A stretch of DNA of 10,228 nt from positions 1 to 10,228 of the forward strand of contig SHLU01000067.1 of assembly GCA_004282995.1 (NCBI GenBank). Direction: 5' to 3'. Below the pieces are notes generated by a model that saw only the letters and a program-made list of their open reading frames with translations, searched no databases and had not been told where the DNA came from. A program made the position numbers and the translations under genes. Each line of letters starts with the position of its first letter. Positions within the stretch are counted from its first letter, which is position 1. Of the stretch, positions 1 to 6,477 are shown piece after piece. The stretch is from Sphingomonadaceae bacterium (lineage in GTDB: Bacteria; Pseudomonadota; Alphaproteobacteria; Sphingomonadales; Sphingomonadaceae).

Positions 1-3
1 TGC

Positions 4-78
4 TCCCCGATAGCTCAGCGGTAGAGTAGGTGACTGTTAATCACTTGGTCGTTGGTTCGAATCCAACTCGGGGAGCCA
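4..78 (+). tRNA. tRNA-Asn, anticodon GUU
   Basis: This is a complete tRNA gene that folds into a cloverleaf. The 7-bp acceptor stem pairs TCCCCGA (4-10) with TCGGGGA (68-74), followed by discriminator G75 and an encoded CCA end (76-78). The D stem is GCTC/GAGT with one G-U pair. The anticodon stem GGTGA/TCACT carries the loop CTGTTAA, which places anticodon GTT at 36-38 and reads AAC/AAU asparagine codons. The T arm is GTTGG-TTCGAAT-CCAAC. A run of six T (79-84) directly follows the CCA and may help end the transcript. The promoter lies outside the window. The next gene is convergent and ends 7 bases away. Confidence 0.97.
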
Positions 79-85
79 TTTTTTC

Positions 86-829
86 CTAAAGCCCTAAAAG
101 CAGCCGCGATCCCACCCAGATCGTGAGCGCTGCAGTCATCCAGCGGATGATCCGCGCAGGCAGGACCTTGAGCGCCAACAGGCTGCCGATCTGCCCGCCG
201 ATTACCACCGCGATCATCAATGGCAGTCCGAAAGTCACCGCCGAACCGAGCGTGTCCGGCCCATTCTTGAGCAATTGCCCGGCCAGCCCGAACAGCGAAT
301 TGACCAGGATGAAAAGACTCGCGGTGGCTGCAATGCCGCGCGCATCGTTCCAGCGGGTGAGATGAAGCAGCGGCGCGAGGAATATCCCGCCGCCAATCCC
401 GACGAGACCTGACAGATAGCCGATCGGTGCCGCCACGAAAGGTATCGCCCTCGCCCAATGCGTGCTGGTCCCCTCCCCAGCGCTTTGCGGGAGGAACAGC
501 GCCAAACCTGCCAGCACCAGGCTAGCTCCGAGCAGCGTGAAGAATGTCCCCTCGGCTATCGGGGTGAGGCCGCCCAGCAGGGCCGCCGGGGCGGCTATGG
601 CCGTAAGCAATATTGCTCCGCGCCAAGGAGTTACCCCGGCCCGTCCGAAACGGATGCTACTGCCCGCAACCACCGCGTTGTTGCACACCAGCGATAGCAC
701 CGGGAGCAGGCGGTAATCGAACCCGGCCAGCGCCAGCAGCGCGCTGTAAGTCGATCCGCCGCCGAACCCGACACTGGCATAGAGCAGTGCGGTAAAGGCG
801 AATGCGGCCGCGAGAGCGAAAATGCCCAT
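86..829 (-). CDS. TauE/SafE-family membrane exporter (putative sulfite/organosulfonate permease)
   Basis: This encodes a 247-residue, strongly hydrophobic inner-membrane protein with about eight predicted membrane segments, a usual length for the TauE/SafE family. The family's two-fold repeat is visible: a glycine-rich GFGGGSTYSALL motif near residues 21-32 in the first half and GIGGGIFLAPLL near 144-155 in the second. Characterised relatives move sulfite, sulfoacetate or other small sulfur anions out of the cell, but the substrate cannot be read from this sequence. The ATG start at 829 is preceded by a weak purine-rich CAGGG. The gene lies 26 bases after the secA stop on the same strand, so it could be read from the secA transcript. 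It ends with TAG 7 bases from the convergent tRNA-Asn, and I see no terminator between them. Family assignment is firm; function is inferred. Confidence 0.9.
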   Translation of the reverse strand: MGIFALAAAFAFTALLYASVGFGGGSTYSALLALAGFDYRLLPVLSLVCNNAVVAGSSIRFGRAGVTPWRGAILLTAIAAPAALLGGLTPIAEGTFFTLLGASLVLAGLALFLPQSAGEGTSTHWARAIPFVAAPIGYLSGLVGIGGGIFLAPLLHLTRWNDARGIAATASLFILVNSLFGLAGQLLKNGPDTLGSAVTFGLPLMIAVVIGGQIGSLLALKVLPARIIRWMTAALTIWVGSRLLLGL

Positions 830-855
830 CTCGCAACCCTGCTAAAGGGCCGGAA

Positions 856-3612
856 TCAGCCCGATGCTCCGTGGCAGTGCTTGTACTTGTTTCCGGAACC
901 GCATGGGCACGGCGCATTGCGGCTGATTTCCTGATTGGCATAGGGATTGTCGGCCGGACCGGCGGCACCGCCCGGCCCGAAGGCCGCACGCGAGGAACCA
1001 GCCAGCGCTCCGAACAATTCGGCTCGCCCGGTTGAGCCGTCGCCATCGTTCGAATTGTCGAGGCCGGTCAGCGGATCGATATGGCCGGTCAGGAAATCCG
1101 GCAAGTCAGGTACCTCGGCCTGCGATTGAGGCGGAGCCATGCGCAACTCGCTCTTAATCAGGATCGAGGTGATATCCTCACGCAGCTTGTCGAGCATACT
1201 CTCGAACAGGCCAAAAGCTTCCTGCTTGTACTCGTTGATAGGCTGCTTTTGCGCGTAAGCACGCAGGAAAACCACCTGACGCAGCGCATCGAGCGTGGCG
1301 AGGTGTTCTTTCCAGTGGTGGTCGAGCCGGTCCAGCAGGATACCCTTCTCGACCCGGCGCCACACCGCCGGATCCGTGGCGGCGATCTTGGCATCCATCT
1401 GGGCGTCGGCTTCGGTCCGGATCCGCTCCTCGAATACTTCAGGCTCGATCGAGTCTTCTTCCATCCACTGATCGATCGGCGGAGTCATGCCGAGGACTTC
1501 CTCGACCCGCTCCTTCAGACCAGCAACATCCCATTGTTCGGGGTAAGATCCCGGCGGGCAGGACTGGGTAACGAGTGCATTGATAGTGTCATGGCGCATA
1601 TCGACCACGACATCGTCAACCGCTTCGCTGTCCATAATCTCCGCGCGCTGTTCGTAGATAACCTTGCGCTGGTCGTTCATCACGTCATCGAATTCGACGA
1701 CCTGCTTGCGCACGTCGTAATTGCGTGCCTCGACCTTCTTCTGGGCAGTCTCGATTGCTTTGGAGAGCCACTTCGACCCGATGGCTTCGCCGTCTTCGAG
1801 GTTGGAATTCATCATCCGCGCAAACAGCGTGTCGGGCCCGAAGATACGCAGCAAATCGTCTTCGAGGCAGAGGTAGAAACGGCTCAGGCCGGGATCGCCC
1901 TGACGCCCCGACCGGCCGCGCAGCTGGTTGTCGATGCGGCGGCTTTCGTGGCGCTCCGTACCGAGGACGAATAGCCCGCCAGCTTCCTTAACCTTCTGCC
2001 GCTCGGCCTCCACTTCGGCTGTGATTCGTTCAACCGCTGCATCCCGTTCGGGCCCATCTTCCATGTCAGAGAGTTCGTCATTGATGCGAAACTCGATGTT
2101 GCCGCCGAGCTGAATGTCAGTGCCGCGACCAGCCATGTTGGTGGCGATGGTCACCGCGCCCAGGCGACCGGCCTGCGCCACGATATGCGCCTCGCTTTCG
2201 TGGAAGCGTGCGTTGAGGACCGCGTGCTTGACGCCTTCCTTTTCGAGGAACTGGCTGAGCAGCTCGGATTTCTCGATCGAGACCGTGCCGACCAGCACCG
2301 GCTGGCCGATTTCGTTCTTTTCCTTGATCGCCTTGGCAATGGCACCGAACTTGTCGAGCGTGTTCTTGTAGAACTCGTCCTCCTCGTCGATCCGCTGGAC
2401 CGGAACATTGGTCGGAATCTCGACCACGTTCATCTTGTAGATGTCCCAGAATTCGGCCGCCTCGGTCGAGGCGGTGCCGGTCATGCCCGAGAGCTTGGGA
2501 TACATGCGGAAATAGTTCTGGAAGGTAATCGAGGCCAGGGTCTGGTTCTCGGGCTCGATCTTGACGCCTTCCTTGGCTTCGACAGCCTGGTGCAAACCGT
2601 TGGACCAGCGCCGGCCATCCATCATGCGGCCGGTAAATTCATCGATGATGACAACCTTGTCGTCCTTCACGATGTAATCGGTATCACGCTTGAACATGAT
2701 ATTGGCCTTGAGGGCCTGGTCCAGGTGATGGACGACCTGGGTGTTCTCGACGTCGTAGAGATTATCGGTTTCAAGCAGGCCGGCGTCCTTGAGCAGTTGC
2801 TCGATCTTCTCGTTGCCGTCCTCGGTCCAATTGATGTTCTTGGTCTTTTCGTCGGCCTCGTACCATTCGGGATCGACCCGCTTCACGACCTCGTCGACGG
2901 TCACGTAAAGGTCCGTCTTGTCCTCGGTGGGGCCAGAGATGATTAGCGGTGTGCGCGCTTCGTCGATCAGGATCGAGTCGACCTCGTCAACAATTGCGAA
3001 ATTGAAGGGCCGTTGTGCCATGGCGCGGCGCTCGTGCTTCATATTGTCGCGCAGATAATCGAAGCCGAATTCGTTGTTCGTGCCGTAGGTAATGTCCGCA
3101 TTATAGGCGTCGCGCTTCTGCATCTCGTTCATATTGGGGACTGCAACACCGACCGAGAGGCCGAGCCAGTTGTAGAGCTGGCCCATCCAGTCAGCGTCGC
3201 GGCGCGCGAGATAATCGTTGACGGTGACGACGTGGACACCCTTGCCCTCGATCGCATTGAGATAGGTCGCCAGCGTCGCCACCAGCGTCTTGCCCTCGCC
3301 CGTCTTCATCTCGGCAATCTCGCCGCGATGGAGAACCACGCCGCCAACAAGCTGGACGTCGAAGTGCCGCATGCCCAGCACTCGGACGGAGGCTTCGCGC
3401 ACGGTGGCGAAAGCCTCGGGCAGGATATCATCGAGCGAAGCACCGGCGGCGATCTGTTCACGGAATTTCTGGGTCTGAGCCTGCAGTTCCGCGTCCGAAA
3501 GCGCCTTGATCTGGTCTTCCAGTGCATTGATCTGGTCGACGACCTTGCCGATCGACTTGACGTAGCGGTCATTCGACGAGCCGAAGACCGATTTCATAAG
3601 ATTATTGAGCAT
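856..3612 (-). CDS. secA: Preprotein translocase ATPase SecA
   Basis: SecA is the cytoplasmic motor that pushes unfolded preproteins through SecYEG using ATP. The 918-residue product is full length. In order: an N-terminal FGSSNDRYVKS segment (10-20), Walker A MKTGEGKT (102-109), the Walker B region VDEVDSILIDEARTP (208-222), the preprotein-crosslinking domain (about 225-375), MTGTASTEAAEF (377-388), nucleotide-binding domain 2 with GRGTDIQLGG (495-504) and the arginine-finger motif GRSGRQGDPG (566-575), the scaffold and two-helix finger with RAYAQK (784-789), and a variable linker. The tail ends in a SEC-C zinc motif with ligands Cys902, Cys904, Cys913 and His914, which in other SecA proteins binds SecB and lipid. 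The ATG at 3612 is the furthest start in frame. Its ribosome binding site is poor, and Met6 (codon at 3597) is a possible alternative. Upstream there is only an 89-base gap to a small secreted-protein gene; tauE follows downstream. Confidence 0.98.
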   Translation of the reverse strand: MLNNLMKSVFGSSNDRYVKSIGKVVDQINALEDQIKALSDAELQAQTQKFREQIAAGASLDDILPEAFATVREASVRVLGMRHFDVQLVGGVVLHRGEIAEMKTGEGKTLVATLATYLNAIEGKGVHVVTVNDYLARRDADWMGQLYNWLGLSVGVAVPNMNEMQKRDAYNADITYGTNNEFGFDYLRDNMKHERRAMAQRPFNFAIVDEVDSILIDEARTPLIISGPTEDKTDLYVTVDEVVKRVDPEWYEADEKTKNINWTEDGNEKIEQLLKDAGLLETDNLYDVENTQVVHHLDQALKANIMFKRDTDYIVKDDKVVIIDEFTGRMMDGRRWSNGLHQAVEAKEGVKIEPENQTLASITFQNYFRMYPKLSGMTGTASTEAAEFWDIYKMNVVEIPTNVPVQRIDEEDEFYKNTLDKFGAIAKAIKEKNEIGQPVLVGTVSIEKSELLSQFLEKEGVKHAVLNARFHESEAHIVAQAGRLGAVTIATNMAGRGTDIQLGGNIEFRINDELSDMEDGPERDAAVERITAEVEAERQKVKEAGGLFVLGTERHESRRIDNQLRGRSGRQGDPGLSRFYLCLEDDLLRIFGPDTLFARMMNSNLEDGEAIGSKWLSKAIETAQKKVEARNYDVRKQVVEFDDVMNDQRKVIYEQRAEIMDSEAVDDVVVDMRHDTINALVTQSCPPGSYPEQWDVAGLKERVEEVLGMTPPIDQWMEEDSIEPEVFEERIRTEADAQMDAKIAATDPAVWRRVEKGILLDRLDHHWKEHLATLDALRQVVFLRAYAQKQPINEYKQEAFGLFESMLDKLREDITSILIKSELRMAPPQSQAEVPDLPDFLTGHIDPLTGLDNSNDGDGSTGRAELFGALAGSSRAAFGPGGAAGPADNPYANQEISRNAPCPCGSGNKYKHCHGASG

Positions 3613-3701
3613 GGGAGAGTGCCTGACGCAAATGTAATGGGATCAGCGCCCCCGCAACTGGCGCGAGAGCGATCAAAAGTCGGAATATATGAGCTGCGAA
3701 G

Positions 3702-3974
3702 CTATTCGAGCGAAATATCGCTGCCGAGCATGACTGTCGGCAGATGCACTGCGGTCTGCCGCCGCGGGGCGCGCTCCACAATTGTGCCGCATCGCGCCGG
3801 GCTGTGCTCGACACTCTTGCGCTGGCGAATTTCCGCTCCGCGTTCCTCACCGCTGCTCTGCGAGCCCGACTGGACCTGCGCCCCGAACACCTCGCCCATG
3901 GCCGCATTGGCCGGCGTGCCGATGGCGGCAAGTCCGGTCAGGAGCGCAAGCAGGGTCAACAATTGGCGACGCAT
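3702..3974 (-). CDS. Small secreted protein of unknown function
   Basis: This encodes a 90-residue protein that I do not recognise. It opens with a classical Sec signal peptide: two arginines at residues 2-3, a leucine/alanine-rich core (about 5-18) and an A-N-A signal-peptidase I site at 22-24, giving a mature chain of about 66 residues. The mature part is polar, rich in Gln, Ser, Arg and Glu, has one cysteine (Cys62) and ends in the hydrophobic/acidic segment LPTVMLGSDISLE. There are no repeats or membrane segments after the signal. The cysteine is not at a lipobox position, so it is not a lipoprotein. The ATG start at 3974 lacks a strong ribosome binding site. The gene shares its strand with secA, 89 bases upstream of it, and diverges from argJ. 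The signal peptide is the main evidence that this is a real gene. Confidence 0.72.
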   Translation of the reverse strand: MRRQLLTLLALLTGLAAIGTPANAAMGEVFGAQVQSGSQSSGEERGAEIRQRKSVEHSPARCGTIVERAPRRQTAVHLPTVMLGSDISLE

Positions 3975-4012
3975 AGGCGGCCCAGATAGGCATTAAAGCG
4001 CGCTGCGTCCAG

Positions 4013-4041
4013 TTGCGAGGAAGCGCGTTTGCACTTATGCG
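4013..4041 (+). promoter_or_regulatory. Possible argJ promoter
   Basis: A TTGCGA element (4013-4018) and a TATGCG element (4036-4041), separated by 17 bases, lie in the 76-base divergent region before argJ. They match the sigma-70 consensus at 4/6 and 3/6 positions. If used, transcription would start almost at the argJ ATG (4051), giving a nearly leaderless mRNA. That fits the absence of a visible ribosome binding site there. The match is weak. Confidence 0.25.
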
Positions 4042-4050
4042 CGCCACTCT

Positions 4051-5277
4051 ATGGAACTCGCCCCTTCACCCCTCGCCCGGCCTTTCCCCGAAATGCCGGA
4101 AATTGCAGGCATGACCCTGCGTAGCGTGCGCGCCGGGTACAAGGATTGGGACCGCGCCGACCTGACCTTGGTCGAACTGGACGAAGGCACCAGTGTCGCA
4201 GGTGTTTTCACCCAAAGCGCCTGTGCCTCGAGCGAAGTCGAAATCGGCCGCGCATCAGTAGCTCAAGGTTTAGCCCGGGCGCTGGTGGTCAATGCTGGCA
4301 ATTCCAACGCTTTCACCGGGTATCGCGGGCGCGAGGCCGTCGAACGGATCATTGCCAAGGTCGCGCAACACTTCAACTGTCCGACTGAGCAGGTATTCGT
4401 GTCCTCGACTGGCGTCATCGGGGTGCCCCTCCCGGTCGACATCGCCAATGCCGGACTTGATGCTGCCTTCGAGGCCGCCCCTTGCTCCTGGGAAGCAGCC
4501 ACCCATGCTATCGGCACCACCGATACCTTTCCCAAGGCAGCCCGTGCCTCGGCCAAGATTGGCGGAAAGCGCATCGAACTGTGCGGTATCATCAAGGGTA
4601 GCGGCATGATCGCGCCCGACATGGCGACCATGCTCGGCTACATCTTCACCGATTCAGCTATCGCGCCCGGCCTGCTGCAGCAAATGCTCGAACGCGCCAA
4701 CGCCCGGACATTCTCCTGTATCACCGTTGATGGCGACACCTCGACAAGCGACACCGTCCTGGCCTTTGCCACCGGCAGGGCAGACCATCCGGTCCTGACC
4801 ACATTCGAAGATCCGGGCGCGGACGCCTTCTTCGCGGCGCTGGAGGACGTTTGCCGACAGCTCGCGCAACTGGTCGTGCGCGACGGCGAAGGGGCAAGCA
4901 AGTTCATTGAAATCAGGGTTGCCGGGGCCGCCTCGGACAATAGCGCCCGGCGGATCGCCCTTGCGATTGCCAATTCGCCGCTGGTGAAGACCGCGATTGC
5001 CGGTGAAGACGCCAATTGGGGTCGGGTAGTTATGGCGGTCGGCAAGGCCGGCGAACCGGCCGACCGCGACAAGCTGTCTATCGGGTTCGGAGGGCACTGG
5101 GCGGCGCGCAACGGGCAGCCGCTGGCCGATTTCGACGAACGCCCCTTGGCCGAACATCTCAAGGGGGAAGAAATCTTCGTCGAAGTTGACCTCGGTATCG
5201 GAGCGGGACGCGCCGTCGTTTGGACCTGCGACCTTACCCACGGTTACATTGAAATCAACGCCGACTACCGCTCCTGA
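4051..5277 (+). CDS. argJ: Glutamate N-acetyltransferase / ornithine acetyltransferase ArgJ
   Basis: ArgJ transfers the acetyl group from N-acetylornithine to glutamate in the cyclic arginine pathway; some members also use acetyl-CoA for the first step. The 408-residue product is full length. It contains the self-cleavage signature KGSGMIAPDMATML (182-195). By family precedent the chain is cut between Ala192 and Thr193, and Thr193 becomes the N-terminal nucleophile of the beta chain. The oxyanion-hole segment SSTGVIG (118-124), the ITVDGDTSTSDT stretch (224-235), the GEDANWGR segment (318-325) and the typical C-terminal NADYRS are all present. The ATG at 4051 is preferred because the N-terminal residues match the usual family start, although no Shine-Dalgarno sequence precedes it. 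The phosphatase gene starts 5 bases after the stop. Whether the enzyme is mono- or bifunctional cannot be decided here. Confidence 0.97.
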   Translation: MELAPSPLARPFPEMPEIAGMTLRSVRAGYKDWDRADLTLVELDEGTSVAGVFTQSACASSEVEIGRASVAQGLARALVVNAGNSNAFTGYRGREAVERIIAKVAQHFNCPTEQVFVSSTGVIGVPLPVDIANAGLDAAFEAAPCSWEAATHAIGTTDTFPKAARASAKIGGKRIELCGIIKGSGMIAPDMATMLGYIFTDSAIAPGLLQQMLERANARTFSCITVDGDTSTSDTVLAFATGRADHPVLTTFEDPGADAFFAALEDVCRQLAQLVVRDGEGASKFIEIRVAGAASDNSARRIALAIANSPLVKTAIAGEDANWGRVVMAVGKAGEPADRDKLSIGFGGHWAARNGQPLADFDERPLAEHLKGEEIFVEVDLGIGAGRAVVWTCDLTHGYIEINADYRS

Positions 5278-5282
5278 TTCGC

Positions 5283-6089
5283 ATGACCGGCAACACCCTC
5301 GATCGCCGCATCCGCGCCTTGATGGAGCGGGTGACTGACAGCATTATCCTGCCGCGCTATCGCAATCTGTCGAGGAGCGACATCGTCGAGAAAGCCCCGG
5401 ACGACCTGGTCACCATAGCCGACCGCGAAGCCGAAGATGCCATCTACGAGGAGCTGACGCGACTGGAACCCGGCCTCTCGATCGTGGGCGAAGAAGGCGC
5501 CTTTGCCGATCCAGGCGTACTGGATGCCTTGTCCAGCGATTGCTGGATCATTGATCCCATCGACGGCACGCATAATTTCGCCAGTGGCAAACCACCATTC
5601 GGGATCTTGCTGGCGCAGGCATCGGATGGGGTCTGCCGGTCGGGCTGGATTTTCGATTGCCTCAGCGGCCGTTTTTGCAGCGCCCATCGCGGCAAAGGGG
5701 CCATGATAAATCAGGAGCGTGTTACAGCCCGATCCACCGGGGGGGAAAAACCCGTCGCCGCCATTTCGAAACTTTTCCTGAGTGCCGAACAAAAAACAGT
5801 GGTCGAGCGCGTCATTGCACCTGCATATGACCTCGTAGAGATCCCGCGCTGCGCAGCCGAGCAATATCCACGCCTCGCGCTGGGACAGAACGATGTTTCC
5901 ACATTCCAGCGCACTCTACCTTGGGACCACGCCGCCGGGGTACTGTGGCTTAACGAGGCGGGCGGCATGGCCGCGCGGTACGATGGCAGCGCCTATCGCG
6001 TAGACGATGGCGACGCACCGGGGCTGGTCGGTGCGTCGTCACAGGCAATTTGGAACGATTTTGTCGAGCGGCTGACAGCCCGGCTATAG
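5283..6089 (+). CDS. Inositol-monophosphatase-family phosphatase
   Basis: The 268-residue product belongs to the Mg2+-dependent inositol monophosphatase/FBPase superfamily. Metal-binding motifs are intact: Glu70-Glu71 in VGEEG, DPIDGT at 91-96 (Asp91 and Asp94), and PWDHAAG at 213-219 with Asp215, followed by NEAGG (224-228). Relatives act on inositol phosphate, 3'-phosphoadenosine 5'-phosphate (CysQ) or histidinol phosphate (HisN-type), and the substrate here is unresolved. Its close coupling to argJ (5-base gap, same strand) would suit an amino-acid-pathway phosphatase, but that is inference. The ATG at 5283 fits the family start; no clear Shine-Dalgarno sequence is seen, so translation may be coupled to argJ. 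A G7-A5 homopolymer tract lies at codons 153-156, and a strong hairpin lies near the 3' end. It converges with trxA across a 13-base gap. Confidence 0.9.
   Translation: MTGNTLDRRIRALMERVTDSIILPRYRNLSRSDIVEKAPDDLVTIADREAEDAIYEELTRLEPGLSIVGEEGAFADPGVLDALSSDCWIIDPIDGTHNFASGKPPFGILLAQASDGVCRSGWIFDCLSGRFCSAHRGKGAMINQERVTARSTGGEKPVAAISKLFLSAEQKTVVERVIAPAYDLVEIPRCAAEQYPRLALGQNDVSTFQRTLPWDHAAGVLWLNEAGGMAARYDGSAYRVDDGDAPGLVGASSQAIWNDFVERLTARL
6008..6041. terminator. Strong hairpin in the end of the phosphatase gene; possible bidirectional terminator
   Basis: The arms 6008-6019 and 6030-6041 form a 12-bp stem (one G-U pair when read on the plus strand) around a 10-base loop rich in G and T. No T tract follows on either side, so this is not a canonical intrinsic terminator. 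Its place, about 50 bases before the phosphatase stop and about 60 bases beyond the trxA stop on the other strand, would allow it to stop, pause or protect both convergent transcripts. The structure is seen directly in the sequence; the role is inferred. Confidence 0.4.
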
Positions 6090-6102
6090 CCGCCGATACA
6101 GA

Positions 6103-6423
6103 TTAAAGCTGCTGTTCGAGCCACTGCTTGAGCTGGTTCTTTGGCGCAGCGCCTGTCATTTCAGCGACTTTCTCGCCGCCCTTGTAGAGAGCGAGATAAG
6201 GAATGCCGCGCACCCCAAGCTTGCTCGGGGTATCGGTGTTCGCCATGATGTCGAGCTTGGCGATGGTAACCTTGTCAGACAGTTCATCGCTGATCTCTTC
6301 GAGCGCCGGGGCAATCTGCTTGCACGGACCGCACCAGTCGGCCCAGAAATCGACCAGGACGGGCTTGTCGGCTTCCAGCACGTCGCTTTGCCAGCTGCTG
6401 TCGGTAATGTTCACGGTGGCCAT
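6103..6423 (-). CDS. trxA: Thioredoxin
   Basis: This is a small cytoplasmic disulfide reductase, recycled by thioredoxin reductase, that donates electrons to enzymes such as ribonucleotide reductase. The 106-residue product has the usual thioredoxin length and fold: buried Asp25, active site WCGPCK (30-35) with Cys31 and Cys34, and the cis-proline Pro75 in RGIPYLALYKGG. The residue after the cis-proline is Tyr rather than the Thr of E. coli Trx1. I chose the ATG at 6423. A TTG one codon upstream is also in frame, but the ATG has an AGGAG 9 bases before it and gives the usual MATVNI-type start. trxA lies downstream of addA on the same strand and has its own candidate promoter in the 78-base gap. 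It converges with the phosphatase gene. Confidence 0.96.
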   Translation of the reverse strand: MATVNITDSSWQSDVLEADKPVLVDFWADWCGPCKQIAPALEEISDELSDKVTIAKLDIMANTDTPSKLGVRGIPYLALYKGGEKVAEMTGAAPKNQLKQWLEQQL

Positions 6424-6432
6424 CAAATATAT

Positions 6433-6437
6433 CTCCT
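6433..6437 (-). promoter_or_regulatory. trxA ribosome binding site
   Basis: The minus strand reads AGGAG, a near-consensus Shine-Dalgarno sequence 9 bases before the ATG at 6423 and 6 bases before the in-frame TTG at 6426. It is the clearest ribosome binding site in the window and suits a highly expressed protein. Confidence 0.7.
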
Positions 6438-6449
6438 GTTGTTGCGTTT

Positions 6450-6477
6450 AATCTAGGCAGTCGAACCGCCTGGTCAA
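6450..6477 (-). promoter_or_regulatory. Candidate sigma-70 promoter of trxA
   Basis: On the minus strand, TTGACC (-35, 6477-6472, 5/6 match) and TAGATT (-10, 6455-6450, 4/6 match) are separated by 16 bases within the addA-trxA gap. Transcription would start near 6443, leaving a short leader that contains the AGGAG site. This would let trxA be expressed independently of addBA. Confidence 0.5.

Noticed and set aside
68..85. tRNA-Asn 3' end as an attachment site for an integrated element
   Set aside because: No integrase, no repeated copy of the tRNA end, and an ordinary chromosomal gene begins 7 bases away.
15..458. 147-residue minus-strand open frame ending in a PSWIRTNDQVINSHLLYR tail
   Set aside because: The tail is the complement of the tRNA-Asn gene, a familiar false-protein signature, and the rest lies out of frame over the TauE/SafE gene.
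2457..2474. Perfect 18-base dyad inside secA with arms CCGCCTCG and CGAGGCGG
   Set aside because: It encodes the conserved TASTEAAEF segment and is explained by GC-rich codons for Thr-Glu-Ala-Ala; only 2 bases separate the arms, so no stable full hairpin forms.
3602..3931. 109-residue minus-strand frame overlapping both the small secreted gene and the secA start
   Set aside because: Arginine-rich shadow in a different frame from the signal-peptide protein, with no recognisable features.
1081..3996. Three long plus-strand frames (1081-1974, 2185-2946, 3013-3996; 253-327 residues) opposite secA
   Set aside because: They lie antisense to well-conserved secA codons, show no recognisable motifs, and arise from the codon bias of a GC-rich gene.
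5265..5864. 199-residue minus-strand frame over the phosphatase gene
   Set aside because: Antisense to intact metal-binding motifs of the phosphatase; no motifs of its own.
6424..6426. TTG start for trxA giving 107 residues
   Set aside because: The ATG one codon downstream has an acceptable ribosome binding site spacing and gives the usual thioredoxin N-terminus.
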